Assembly: GCA_903872075.1 (NCBI GenBank)
Contig: CAIQJF010000028.1
Location: forward strand, 20,526-84,525
Source of the DNA: an uncultured Caulobacteraceae bacterium
GTDB taxonomy: Bacteria; Pseudomonadota; Alphaproteobacteria; Caulobacterales; Caulobacteraceae
Direction of reading: 5' to 3'
DNA: 64,000 nucleotides
The notes beneath the pieces are model-generated. The model had not been told where the DNA came from. It did not search any database and saw only the letters and a program-made list of their open reading frames with translations. The first letter of the stretch is position 1. Each line of letters begins with the position of its first letter. A program made the position numbers and the translations under genes. Positions 40,029-49,238 of the stretch are shown here, one piece after another.

Positions 40029-41816
40029 ATGCACGCCTATCGCACCCATACCTGCGGCGCCCTTCGGCTCGCGGACCAGGGCGTGAATGTGCGCCTGAGC
40101 GGCTGGATGCATCGCAAGCGCGATCACGGCGGCCTGATGTTCGTCGATCTGCGCGATCACTATGGCCTCACGCAGCTGGTCATCGACCCCTCGACCCCCG
40201 GCTTCGAGACCCTGGAACGCCTGCGCGCCGAGAGTGTGGTGCGCATCGACGGCGATGTGGTCGCCCGCACGTCCGAGACCATCAACCCGGCCCTGCCCAC
40301 TGGCGAGGTCGAGGTGCGGGTGAGGGCGGTCACCGTCCTCTCCGAAGCGGCCGAGCTGCCCCTGCCGGTGTTCGGCGAGCCCGACTATCCGGAGGAGATC
40401 CGGCTGGCCAACCGCTACCTCGACCTGCGCCGCGAGACCCTGCATCGCAACATCGTCCTGCGGTCCAAGGTGATCGATTCGATCCGCCGGCGCATGACCG
40501 ACCAGGGCTTCCTGGAGTTCCAGACCCCGATCCTCACCGCCTCGAGTCCGGAAGGCGCGCGCGACTTCCTGGTGCCCTCGCGCCTGCATCCGGGGAAGTT
40601 CTACGCCCTGCCGCAGGCGCCCCAGCAGTTCAAGCAGCTACTGATGGTGGCCGGCTTCGACCGCTATTTCCAGATCGCCCCCTGTTTCCGCGACGAGGAT
40701 CTGCGCGCCGACCGCTCGCTGGAGTTCTACCAGCTCGACGTGGAGATGAGCTTCGTCACCCAGGACGACGTCTTCGCCGCCATCGAGCCGGTGATGCACG
40801 GCGTCTTCACCGAGTTCGCCGACGGCAAGTCGGTGACGCCCTATCCGTTCCCGCGCATTCCCTACCGCGACGCCATTCAGCGTTACGGTTCGGACAAGCC
40901 CGACCTTCGCAACCCGCTGATCATGCGGGACGTCTCCGAGCCCTTCCGCGGCGGCGGCTTCGGCGTCTTCGCGCGCATGCTCACGACCCCGGAAGGCGCG
41001 ATCTGGGCGATTCCCGCGCCGGGCGGCGGCTCTCGGGCCTTCTGCGACCGTATGAACAGCTGGGCGCAGGGCGAGGGCCAGCCGGGCCTCGGTTACGTCT
41101 TCTGGCGCGAGGCCGAGGGTGACGATGCGGGCGCCGCGGGGCCTATCGCCCGCAACCTGGGCGTTGAGCGCACCGAAGCCATCCGCGCCCAGTTGGGCCT
41201 CGGCATCGGCGACGCGGCCTTCTTCGTGGGCGGCGATCCGAAGGTGTTCGCCAAGTTCGCCGGCCAGGCGCGCACTAAGGTCGGCACGGAACTGGGCCTG
41301 GTGGCCGACGACCGCTTCGAGTTCTGCTGGATCGTTGACTTCCCGATGTTCGAGCTGAACAACGAGACCAACCACGTCGACTTCTCGCACAACCCCTTCT
41401 CCATGCCGCAGGGCGAACTGGAGGCGCTGGAGACCAAGGATCCCTTGGACATCCTCGCCTATCAGTACGACATCGTCTGCAACGGCTATGAGCTGTGCTC
41501 GGGCGCGATCCGGAACCATAAGCCGGAAATCATGATCAAGGCCTTCGAGATCGCCGGTAACAGCGCCGCCTTCGTCGAGGAAAACTTTGCCGGCATGATC
41601 AACGCCTTCCGTCACGGCGCGCCGCCGCACGGCGGTCTGGCCCCAGGCATTGACCGTATCGTCATGCTGCTGGCCGGTCAGACGGCGATCCGCGACGTCA
41701 TCGCCTTCCCGCTGAATCAGCAGGGGCAGGATCTGCTCATGCACGCTCCCGCGGGCGTGCTGGAGAGCCAGCTGAAGGAACTGAGCATCCGCCTCGCGCC
41801 CGCCGTCAAAGCCTGA
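40029..41816 (+). CDS. aspS: aspartyl-tRNA synthetase
   Basis: AspRS charges tRNA-Asp; alphaproteobacterial forms often also charge tRNA-Asn. The 595-residue protein starts at ATG 40029 with an OB anticodon-binding domain ([20 protein letters not shown]). The class II core follows with motif 2 ([20 protein letters not shown]), the bacterial GAD insert (about residues 285-420), and motif 3 ([17 protein letters not shown]). The length fits bacterial AspRS. Upstream in-frame codons are present, but they do not resemble AspRS and no strong ribosome-binding site decides the matter. Confidence 0.96.
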   Translation: MHAYRTHTCGALRLADQGVNVRLSGWMHRKRDHGGLMFVDLRDHYGLTQLVIDPSTPGFETLERLRAESVVRIDGDVVARTSETINPALPTGEVEVRVRAVTVLSEAAELPLPVFGEPDYPEEIRLANRYLDLRRETLHRNIVLRSKVIDSIRRRMTDQGFLEFQTPILTASSPEGARDFLVPSRLHPGKFYALPQAPQQFKQLLMVAGFDRYFQIAPCFRDEDLRADRSLEFYQLDVEMSFVTQDDVFAAIEPVMHGVFTEFADGKSVTPYPFPRIPYRDAIQRYGSDKPDLRNPLIMRDVSEPFRGGGFGVFARMLTTPEGAIWAIPAPGGGSRAFCDRMNSWAQGEGQPGLGYVFWREAEGDDAGAAGPIARNLGVERTEAIRAQLGLGIGDAAFFVGGDPKVFAKFAGQARTKVGTELGLVADDRFEFCWIVDFPMFELNNETNHVDFSHNPFSMPQGELEALETKDPLDILAYQYDIVCNGYELCSGAIRNHKPEIMIKAFEIAGNSAAFVEENFAGMINAFRHGAPPHGGLAPGIDRIVMLLAGQTAIRDVIAFPLNQQGQDLLMHAPAGVLESQLKELSIRLAPAVKA

Positions 41817-41817
41817 C

Positions 41818-41830
41818 GGCGGGCCCCGCC
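41818..41830. terminator. short hairpin between convergent aspS and pentapeptide genes
   Basis: GGCGG-GCC-CCGCC forms a 5-bp stem in the 19-nt gap between two convergent stop codons. No T-tract is present. Confidence 0.35.
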
Positions 41831-41835
41831 GCCCT

Positions 41836-42618
41836 TCAGGGCTGGCGGCGGATGACGATCACGCGGTTCGCGCAGGCGTGAGCCGTCAGACCGCCCGGCA
41901 GGCGGGTGCCGCGGTCGGCGCAGGCCTCGGCGATCTGGTCGCGGGTGATGTTGAGGGATTCCGACAGGTCCGTGCCGGCGATCACCGCGCCGCGCAGGCT
42001 CGCGCCCTTGAAGTCGGCGCCGGAGAAGTCGCCCCCGGTCAGCACGGCGCCCAACAGCTGGGCCTGGCGGAAAGAGGCGCCTTCGAAGTCGCCGCCGTCG
42101 AGGCGGGCGTCGAGCATGTTGGCGTCATCGAAGCGAGCGCCCTGGGCGTTGGCGCGTGCAAGGTTGCAATGGATAAGGGCGCCTGAAATCACCCGCGCGC
42201 CCTGCAGGTCGGCCCCGCTCCAATTGGCGTTCAGCGCCTGGACGCCGGTCAGGTTCGCGTCGCCGAAATCGGCGCCCTGGAAATTCGAGCCGGTCATGGA
42301 CGCGGCGCGAAGATCGGCGTGCGAGAAATCGGCGCCGCTGAAGTTCGACCCCAGGAAGGTTGCGCCCCTCAGGTCCGACCCCACGAACGAGGTCGTTTCG
42401 AAATTGCCGCCCACGAACCGCGCGCCCGCCAGCTTGCGGGTAGAGAGGTCGCAGTGCACGCAGCGTCCCCCCAGCGACATCACCCGCGGGACCACCACGC
42501 CGTCGCTTTGGGCCAGCGCCTGTCGCACCGCGCCGCCCACGACCGCCGCCGTCAGGGCGAAGATCATGGTCAGGCGTGAGACCCATTGGGGGCCGGGCAG
42601 GGGGCGAAGCGCCGTCAT
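41836..42618 (-). CDS. exported pentapeptide-repeat protein
   Basis: The 260-residue protein has an N-terminal signal-like segment (about residues 15-36, ending QALAQ) and then a long run of A(D/N)LxX pentapeptides from about residue 60 to 220, such as GADFSHADLRAAS and GADFGDANLTG. These form a right-handed beta helix. Two Cys in GGRCVHCDLS and later cysteines suggest disulfides, in line with export. Pentapeptide proteins serve varied roles and the sequence does not show which. A later start at MIFALTAA is possible. Confidence 0.88.
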   Translation of the reverse strand: MTALRPLPGPQWVSRLTMIFALTAAVVGGAVRQALAQSDGVVVPRVMSLGGRCVHCDLSTRKLAGARFVGGNFETTSFVGSDLRGATFLGSNFSGADFSHADLRAASMTGSNFQGADFGDANLTGVQALNANWSGADLQGARVISGALIHCNLARANAQGARFDDANMLDARLDGGDFEGASFRQAQLLGAVLTGGDFSGADFKGASLRGAVIAGTDLSESLNITRDQIAEACADRGTRLPGGLTAHACANRVIVIRRQP

Positions 42619-42743
42619 AACCGCCTAATGCCGGTCACGACGTGCGTTTCGCCACTTAAATCGCGGTAACCTGAGGGATTACTTACCTTGGGGGGCCGCG
42701 TTCTCTCCGTGGCTTGAGGGTCTCCCATGCCCGACGGCGCGCC

Positions 42744-43466
42744 TTAAGCGACCAGCCGCCGCGCCAGCTCCTGGATCAGCGGGGTGGCCGCCAGGACGCC
42801 GTGGAGGGGTTGGGCGGCGAGAATCAGGCCGACGCCGATGAGATAGGCCGGGTGGATGCGACGCCGGGTGGCCAGATCGAAGGCCGGGCCGGCCAGGGCC
42901 AGCAGGATCAACAGGGCGCTGGCGGCGGGAAGGATCATCGACAGGCCGAGGCTGCGCAGCGGAATGAGGCGTCCCAGCGCCGGCCAGGTCAGCAGGACGG
43001 TGGCGCAGAGCATCAGCCGCTTGTGCCACGCCCCGTTCCGCCGCAGCGCGACGGCCGACCCGTAAAGGCCGAGGAACAGGCAGAGATCCAGCCCATCGGC
43101 CGCCATCGCCGCCGCCGGGGTGAAGAAGGGCGGGGTCGCGCCCCGCTGGATGGCGAGGGCGTTGGTGAGGAGGCCAAGCGGCGCCATGACGGCGACAAGG
43201 CCCACCGATCCCCATCCCAGGCGCCGGTGCAGCGCCAGCGACCGGCGTCCCACCAGCCAGCTCTGCACGCCGAACAGCAGGACCCAGGCGGTCATGATCG
43301 CGCCATGGAGATGGACCCAAAGCGGCAGGCCGGGCGGCGGCAGGCTCGCGGCGTAGCTCGGACCGAAACCGGCGGCCACGACCAGCGCGACGATCCCCGC
43401 CATGACGGTGAAGAAGCGCCGGTCGGTCCCCGGACCGAACTGCCGCGCGATATCGACTGACGCCAT
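42744..43466 (-). CDS. multi-pass membrane protein, unknown function
   Basis: The 240-residue protein has about seven hydrophobic helices. Between the first two it carries LWVHLHGAIMTAWVLLFGVQ with two conserved-looking histidines, and later LALHRRLGWGSVG and GAWHKRLML, each with a histidine at a membrane edge. This pattern recalls small heme- or metal-linked membrane proteins, but I cannot name the family with certainty. It lies alone between the pentapeptide gene and an acetyltransferase, all on the minus strand. Confidence 0.78.
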   Translation of the reverse strand: MASVDIARQFGPGTDRRFFTVMAGIVALVVAAGFGPSYAASLPPPGLPLWVHLHGAIMTAWVLLFGVQSWLVGRRSLALHRRLGWGSVGLVAVMAPLGLLTNALAIQRGATPPFFTPAAAMAADGLDLCLFLGLYGSAVALRRNGAWHKRLMLCATVLLTWPALGRLIPLRSLGLSMILPAASALLILLALAGPAFDLATRRRIHPAYLIGVGLILAAQPLHGVLAATPLIQELARRLVA

Positions 43467-43528
43467 GGCTTGCCCCCCGCTAGGCGGCGATCCTTAGCCG
43501 CCGCGGGCCATTCCGGCTACCGGCGCCC

Positions 43529-44047
43529 CTATCGCTCACCTGCGTCTAGCCGGCGCAGGAGATAGCGCACCGTCTTGTCGGTCCCCGGGACCGGGCCGGA
43601 CCCGACCTCCACGAAACCGAGCGCGAGATGAAAGGCGTCCGACCCAGGATTGGGGGGCGACGAGTTCACTTCGCAGACGATCGCCTCGTGGCCGTCCTGG
43701 CGGGCGAGGTCGAAGAGGTTCTCGTAGAGCCGCCGGGCGTGGCCCCGCCCGCGCGCCGCGGCCGCCACGGCGACGCGATCCACATAGACGAACCGTGGGT
43801 AACGCTCGCGGAACCAGATGAAGTTCGCGCCGTCGTAGTCGGACGCCTGATCGAACGCGATCAGGAAAGCCTCGGCGTCGCCGATCCGCCAGGCGGCGAA
43901 CGCCGCCGCCACGAGCTGTCGCAATCTGGGCGCGGTGAGGGGCGAGAGTTCGACCTCATGGGCGGTGTTGAGCGCCAGTAAGGGCGCAAGCATCTCACCG
44001 GCTTCCTCCAGGTCGTCCGCCCTGATGGATATGACCTCGCTGGGCAT
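43529..44047 (-). CDS. GNAT-family N-acetyltransferase
   Basis: The 172-residue protein has the GNAT core: YVDRVAVAAAARGRGHARRL holds the acetyl-CoA loop (R/Q-x-x-G-x-G/A as AARGRGHAR), followed by a helix and CEVNSSPPNPGSDAFHLALG, the usual beta-5 to alpha-4 region. The start ATG 44047 gives a normal-length domain. The acceptor is unknown. It is transcribed divergently from the nucleotidyltransferase gene, with about 90 nt between. Confidence 0.88.
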   Translation of the reverse strand: MPSEVISIRADDLEEAGEMLAPLLALNTAHEVELSPLTAPRLRQLVAAAFAAWRIGDAEAFLIAFDQASDYDGANFIWFRERYPRFVYVDRVAVAAAARGRGHARRLYENLFDLARQDGHEAIVCEVNSSPPNPGSDAFHLALGFVEVGSGPVPGTDKTVRYLLRRLDAGER

Positions 44048-44135
44048 TGCGCTTTCCCCCTCACCGTAGGCGACTTGACCGCGGCCTGGATGCATCCTCC
44101 CTTGGTCATCGGGCAAGAGACAAAGAGGAGGGGGC

Positions 44136-44900
44136 ATGGCGGCAATCCTGAGCGCCGACGAGACCGCGCGACTCGCCGGGCGGCTGCTGGCGGCGCGCTA
44201 CCCGGGCGCCGACGCGGGCTTTGCCGCCGGATCGCTGGTGCGGGGCGGCGCCACGGCGACGTCCGATCTCGACATCGTCGTCCTGTTCGAGCGTCTGCCC
44301 CACGCCTACCGGGAGTCCTTCTTCTTCGAAGGTCTGCCGGTCGACGCCTTTGTCCACGATCCGGAGACCCTTCGCGCCTGGTTCGGCAAGGAGGTGGACG
44401 CCGGGAAGTCGGCGATGCTGACCATGGTCACGGAGGGGCGGATCGTCGGTCCCCGGCCGGCGCTCGCCGCGACGATGAAGGCGGAGGCGGCGGCCATTCT
44501 CGCCGCCGGTCCGCCCCCGTTCGACTCGGCCACCCTCGATTTCTTCCGCTACCTGATCTCCTCGCGGGTCGAGGACCTTGAGGATGCGCGTCCCTGGCCG
44601 GAGGTCCTGGCCACAATTGCGTGGCTGCTCCCGACCCTGGCCGATTTCATCATGCGCGCCAACGGCCGTTGGGCGGCCACGGCCAAGTGGGTTCCGCGCA
44701 CGCTCGCAGCCTTCGATCCGGCCCTGGCCGCCGCCTTTGACGCGGCGTTCGACGAGGTGCTGGACCGGCGGGATCCCGCGCCGCTCGTCGCCTTCGCCGA
44801 CCAGGTCCTCGCGCCGTTCGGCGGGCGCCTGTTCGATGGCTACCGCGCCGACGCAAAGCCGGATGAGCGGATCGTGTCGGTCCCTTCGCCGCTATCCTGA
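44136..44900 (+). CDS. nucleotidyltransferase domain protein
   Basis: The 254-residue protein has the polymerase-beta-like nucleotidyltransferase signature: GS at residues 32-33, and DLD with D44 and D46 in SDLDIVVLF, then a third acidic residue in LPVDAFVHD. The C-terminal half (about 115-250) is helical. Relatives include aminoglycoside-nucleotidyltransferase-like and MNT-type proteins. No HEPN partner is adjacent, so a toxin-antitoxin role has no support here. The target is unknown. Confidence 0.85.
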   Translation: MAAILSADETARLAGRLLAARYPGADAGFAAGSLVRGGATATSDLDIVVLFERLPHAYRESFFFEGLPVDAFVHDPETLRAWFGKEVDAGKSAMLTMVTEGRIVGPRPALAATMKAEAAAILAAGPPPFDSATLDFFRYLISSRVEDLEDARPWPEVLATIAWLLPTLADFIMRANGRWAATAKWVPRTLAAFDPALAAAFDAAFDEVLDRRDPAPLVAFADQVLAPFGGRLFDGYRADAKPDERIVSVPSPLS

Positions 44901-45037
44901 GCTTGGCACACTGGTGAGCATGATCCGGACCGTCTCGGCCTGACGTCGGTGAACCTCCGGCGTCGCTGCGTCCGGCCACAGCCTTATGACCGGCGAAGAC
45001 CTGGGTGACGACATGGGTTAGGGTCCGCCCAGACTGC

Positions 45038-45076
45038 ATGACGGGCGGCAGACGCAAGCGTTCGCCCGCCCGTCAT
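45038..45076 (+). promoter_or_regulatory. strong hairpin in the DUF427 leader
   Basis: ATGACGGGCG (45038-45047) and CGCCCGTCAT (45067-45076) form a perfect 10-bp stem; inside lies CGC-AA-GCG (45053-45060). It ends 16 nt before the ribosome-binding site, where it could act as a terminator of the upstream gene or a leader structure. No T-tract follows. Confidence 0.55.
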
Positions 45077-45106
45077 CCCGCCGCCGGCAATCGAGGAGTG
45101 GACGCC

Positions 45107-45397
45107 ATGTTCAGGGCCATCTGGAACGGAACGGTGATCGCCGAGTCGGCGACGACGGAGGTGGTTGAAGGCAACCACTATTTCCCGCCCGAATCCCTGC
45201 GCGAGGGGTTCTTTCGGCCGAGCGACACCAAGACGGTCTGCCCGTGGAAGGGAACCGCCAGCTACTACTCCGTGGTCGTCGGCGACAAGGTGAACGCCGA
45301 CGCGGCGTGGCTTTACCCGGAGCCAAAGGCCGCGGCGCGCCAGATCAAGGGGATGGTGGCGTTCTGGAAGGGCGTGCGGGTCGAGGCGGCCCCTTAG
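45107..45397 (+). CDS. DUF427 family protein
   Basis: The 96-residue protein matches DUF427: MFRAIWNGTVIAES, VVEGNHYFPPESL, a central CPWKGTASYYSVVV and YPEPKAAARQIKGMVAFW near the end. The family forms a small beta barrel of unknown role, found in many bacteria and fungi. ATG 45107 has GAGGAG eight bases upstream. A strong hairpin lies in its leader. It is not in an operon with its neighbours. Confidence 0.92.
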   Translation: MFRAIWNGTVIAESATTEVVEGNHYFPPESLREGFFRPSDTKTVCPWKGTASYYSVVVGDKVNADAAWLYPEPKAAARQIKGMVAFWKGVRVEAAP

Positions 45398-45413
45398 TCG
45401 TCTCGAGACAGGG

Positions 45414-46673
45414 TCAGTCGCCTCGGCGCTGCCTCAGCGCCTTGAAGGTCAGGGCCAGCGCCCCGGCCGCTAGCACCGCGCCGATGAAGAAGGGCGCGCC
45501 TGTGAAGGGCCGCAGGGCTGCGGCGGAGGTGACGTAGGCGAAGGATCCGCTGAAGATGAGCGGCCCGATCAGCCCGGCGAAGCCCTGCAAGGCGCCCATG
45601 GCGCCTTGAAACTCGCCCTGACGGTCGGCGTCCACCCGCCGGGACATCATCGCATTATAGGCGGGCGTTCCGAGGCCTCCGAGGCAGAGGAGCACGTGGC
45701 CCGCCACGAAGAGAAGCGCCGAACTCGCCAGGCCGAACAGAATCTGCGCGGCCAGGAACAGGCCTACTCCGATGATCATCCCCCAGCGCTCGCCGATCCG
45801 GCGCACCGTCGGGTCCACCGCGAAAAACTGCACCAGACCGCCGATACAGCCGATGAAAGCGAACGACAGGCCCACCTCCATCGTCCCCCAGCCGTAGCGG
45901 TACGAGGCGTAAAGGGCCCAGACCGTCCAGAACTGGTTGGCGAACATCATCAGGAAGACGGCGCCCGCCAGAACGGCCAGGGTCGCGTCCACCCGGAGGA
46001 AGGCCACCGCGCCGAACGGATTGGCGGTCGTCAGCGCCAGGGGGCGCCTGTGCTCCACGCCCAGGGATTCGGGCAGGGCGAACAGGCCATAGGCGGTGTT
46101 GAGCAGGGCGAAGACGCCGCCGGCCGCGAACGGCAGCCAGAGCGCCACGGCGCCGAGCAGGCCGCCCAGCGCTGGTCCTACCACGATGCCGGTGTTGAAT
46201 ATCGCCAGATAACGGCCGAAGGCGCGCGTGCGTCCCTCTTCGGGGGTGATGTCGGCGATATAGGCCATGGCCATCGGCCCGATCGCCGCGGTGACGGCAT
46301 GCACGATGCGGGTCACCACCAGGACCCACAGGGTGGGCCGGAACATCATCCCCACCATGGCGAACAGATCCACGCTGAGGCCCAGCGACGCCGCCAGGAT
46401 GACGGGACGCCGGCCATAGCGGTCCGACAGCGCGCCCAGCACGGGCGCGGCGAACAACTGCACGCCGAAGAACAAGGTGGTCAGGGCGCCCATGATCGCC
46501 GCCGCCTGGCCCACGTCGCCCTTGGTGAACGTCTGGATCACCCGCGGATAGACCGGCAGGGTCACGCCCCACGAGAGAACGTCGATCCATATGGTGATCA
46601 GAATGAAGGTCAGGCCGGCAGGTCTGGCGCGGCGCGCGGACGGATTGGGGCCGCCGGGGAGGGGGTGTGACAT
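45414..46673 (-). CDS. MFS transporter, TetA-like
   Basis: The 419-residue protein has 12 membrane helices and the MFS loop motif GALSDRYGRRPVIL between helices 2 and 3, plus helix-5 motif FNTGIVVGPALGGLLG. The arrangement and ADITPEEGRTRAFG resemble the TetA(class A/C)-type drug:proton antiporter group. Many members of this group do not confer tetracycline resistance, and no TetR gene is adjacent, so the substrate is open. The start is ATG 46673; a longer N-terminus is possible because the ribosome-binding site is weak. Confidence 0.9.
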   Translation of the reverse strand: MSHPLPGGPNPSARRARPAGLTFILITIWIDVLSWGVTLPVYPRVIQTFTKGDVGQAAAIMGALTTLFFGVQLFAAPVLGALSDRYGRRPVILAASLGLSVDLFAMVGMMFRPTLWVLVVTRIVHAVTAAIGPMAMAYIADITPEEGRTRAFGRYLAIFNTGIVVGPALGGLLGAVALWLPFAAGGVFALLNTAYGLFALPESLGVEHRRPLALTTANPFGAVAFLRVDATLAVLAGAVFLMMFANQFWTVWALYASYRYGWGTMEVGLSFAFIGCIGGLVQFFAVDPTVRRIGERWGMIIGVGLFLAAQILFGLASSALLFVAGHVLLCLGGLGTPAYNAMMSRRVDADRQGEFQGAMGALQGFAGLIGPLIFSGSFAYVTSAAALRPFTGAPFFIGAVLAAGALALTFKALRQRRGD

Positions 46674-46945
46674 GGATCGTCCAGAACATGAGAGGAAGGC
46701 GGCGCCCGGCGGCGCCAATGGCTTCACAACGGGCCTGGCGAGAGCCAGGACCCGAAGTCTCAGATTTGGGCGATATTGATCACGGGAAGAGCCACTCCGG
46801 ACGACAGCGTCAAATCTCAGGCTTGGGCTAACTCCGATCGCCCGTCAAGCAGGCGGGCTGAGTATATCCCGCGCCTACCGGCGATCCGCAGCGATCCCTA
46901 TCAACCTCGCGTCGGCGATCTGTGCGCCGGCCGATCGACGAGGAC

Positions 46946-49090
46946 ATGGTCCCACTTTCTCTGCAGACAAGCCGGGCGCTGACAGCAGGCGCCGTGGTCC
47001 TGCTTCTGACGTCGGCCTGCGGATCGCCATCCCGTCTGCCTCGGGACGCGGTGATTGTTGACCTCGCGCGCGGCGTGAGCCGCTTCCGGCCGGATCAGGC
47101 GTTTGGCGCTGTGGTGGACGGCCTGCCGGCCGGGCGGATCGCGCAGGTCTACACACAAGCCAACATAACGGCGTTGAAGCGGGCCGGTCTTGGCCCGATC
47201 GCCTACAACCTGCGCACAGAACTCGGCATTGAAGCCTGGCACTGGAGCAATGAGGGGGCGTGGAGCGATGCGAAACGCCAGCAGGGCTACTGGGTGGGAT
47301 CGGATCGCCCCGTGCGACCGGTCTTGATGGGGTGGGGATATTTCCTGCCGCGTCGAGGAGACAGCATCGACCAGGCCAACGATGTCGGCTGGTCACGATT
47401 GGATGACGGCGACCGCGGGACGTTCTGGAAGTCCAATCCCTATCTCGATCAGGCCTACACCCACCTGCCGTCGAGTCCGCAGTGGGTGGTTGTGTCGTTC
47501 CCGGCTCCGCAGCTCGTCTCCGCGGCGCGGCTGACCTGGGAGGCGCCGTTCGCGCGCCGCTACGAGGTGCAACGCTGGACAGGGATCGACCCCTACGACC
47601 GGGCAGGCCGGTGGGTGAACTTTCCAAACGGCCACGTCGGCGCCGGCGCGGGCGGTGATGTGCGCCTCGCACTGTCGCGAGAGCCGATCTCCGTCAATTT
47701 CGTGCGCGTCCTGCTGGAGCAATCGTCGCATACCTCGCCGCCCGGTAGCGTCGATAGGCGGGACGCGATGGGCTATGCGCTCAACGAGATCGGGCTGGGC
47801 GTAACGGGGCCAGACGGTCGCTTTGTCGACGCGATGCATCACGCCAGATCCGGCGGCGAACAGACGAATATCTATGTGTCATCGACCGATCCTTGGCATC
47901 GGGCCAGCGATCGGGACAGCGACACCGAGCAGCCAGGTTTCGACAGCCTCTTCCTGAACCAGGTCACCAACGGCCTGCCCGTGCTGCTCACCGTCGGCGC
48001 GCTCTACGACACACCCGAAAATTCGGCGGCGCAGATGCGGTTCCTGAAGGGGCGTGGCTATCCCGTGCATGAGGTGGAGATCGGGCTGGAGCCCGACGGC
48101 CAGAACATCTCGCCCGAAGACTTCGCCGCCTTGTTCATCCAGACCGCCGACGCGTTGCGGGCCGTGGAGCCGGCCCTGATTCTGGCCGGACCAGGCTTGC
48201 AGCAGGCGATTTCCGACACGTGGCTCGACGAGACGGCCGACCACTCCTGGACCCGGAGGTTCCTTAACGGCTTGAGGGACAGAGGACATCTGCGGGATCT
48301 CGGCCTGTTCACCTTCGAGCACTATCCCTACGACGTGGCCTGTGGGGCGCTGGACGCGAAGCTGATCGCCGAAAACCAGTCCCTGGCCGCCAGCGCCGCT
48401 CGGCTCAAGGAAGATGGCGTACCGCCGGGCGTCCCCCGGGTGATCATCGAATTCGGACTGTCGGCCCTTTCGGGCCAGGCCGCCGTGGACATGCCGGGCG
48501 CTCTGTTCAATGCCGACCTCACAGCCCAGTTCCTCACCCTTGGCGGGCGCGGGGCCTACATGCTGGGTTATGGGCCGGAGCAACTTTTCGCGCCCGAAAC
48601 GCCATGCGCCGGCTATGGCGAACTCATGCTGTTTGGGCAGGACGAAAAGGGGCGGGCGACCTGGCCCACACCGGCCTATTGGGGTGCGCGCATGCTGACG
48701 GGTGATTGGGCCCAGGCCGGCGCTGGCCAGCATGTCATCTATGCGGCGCGCGCGGCGCGGCCGCCCGCAGGCAAGGCCTGGATTGTCGCCTATCCGGTGC
48801 GACGTCCCGATGGCCGTCTGGCGGTCTTGGTTGTCAACCGTGACCCGCTCCACGGTCACGCCATTCGCCTGATGACCAGCAGACTTGTCGGAACTGCGCC
48901 GGCCGACCTGCCGGGCCCGCTGGACGTGATCCAGTACGGCGCTGGGGAGTATCGGTGGAAGGCGGACGGCGCCGCCGGCCGTCCGGTCCGCAACGAACCG
49001 CCGAGGCGCTTCAGTCAGTCCGCCAAGGCCGTACGCCTGCCGCCCTATTCCCTGACCGTGGTGCGCACCCGGGTCCCGATCGGTCCCTGA
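46946..49090 (+). CDS. large lipoprotein, possible glycoside-hydrolase fold with discoidin-like domain
   Basis: The 714-residue product (ATG 46946; a GTG at 46922 would add eight residues) has a lipoprotein signal with lipobox LTSAC, Cys 25. Residues about 120-270 include WVVVSFPAPQLVSAARLTW and similar strands, resembling a carbohydrate-binding F5/8-type domain. Residues about 310-560 look like a TIM barrel, with EVEIGLEPDG and VPRVIIEFGLSALSG, where the two Glu could be acid/base and nucleophile. A beta-sandwich end follows. I do not recognise the family; a clan-A glycosidase is an inference from these features. It stands alone. Confidence 0.75.
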   Translation: MVPLSLQTSRALTAGAVVLLLTSACGSPSRLPRDAVIVDLARGVSRFRPDQAFGAVVDGLPAGRIAQVYTQANITALKRAGLGPIAYNLRTELGIEAWHWSNEGAWSDAKRQQGYWVGSDRPVRPVLMGWGYFLPRRGDSIDQANDVGWSRLDDGDRGTFWKSNPYLDQAYTHLPSSPQWVVVSFPAPQLVSAARLTWEAPFARRYEVQRWTGIDPYDRAGRWVNFPNGHVGAGAGGDVRLALSREPISVNFVRVLLEQSSHTSPPGSVDRRDAMGYALNEIGLGVTGPDGRFVDAMHHARSGGEQTNIYVSSTDPWHRASDRDSDTEQPGFDSLFLNQVTNGLPVLLTVGALYDTPENSAAQMRFLKGRGYPVHEVEIGLEPDGQNISPEDFAALFIQTADALRAVEPALILAGPGLQQAISDTWLDETADHSWTRRFLNGLRDRGHLRDLGLFTFEHYPYDVACGALDAKLIAENQSLAASAARLKEDGVPPGVPRVIIEFGLSALSGQAAVDMPGALFNADLTAQFLTLGGRGAYMLGYGPEQLFAPETPCAGYGELMLFGQDEKGRATWPTPAYWGARMLTGDWAQAGAGQHVIYAARAARPPAGKAWIVAYPVRRPDGRLAVLVVNRDPLHGHAIRLMTSRLVGTAPADLPGPLDVIQYGAGEYRWKADGAAGRPVRNEPPRRFSQSAKAVRLPPYSLTVVRTRVPIGP

Positions 49091-49238
49091 ACAGCCGGGC
49101 CAAAGCCCGTCGTGGCCTGCGAGGGGTCCGGGGAGACCAGTCCGTTCCGCTGACGGCCGATCCTGGAGCGCCCCCCTGAGTTGAGACGGGCCGTCTGCCG
49201 CGTCGGAAGCTCCCCACGTCGACGGCCCTGCTCTGGCT

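Noticed and set aside
44136..44900. Nucleotidyltransferase as the antitoxin of a HEPN/MNT pair
   Set aside because: No HEPN gene is adjacent and the protein is longer than MNT antitoxins.
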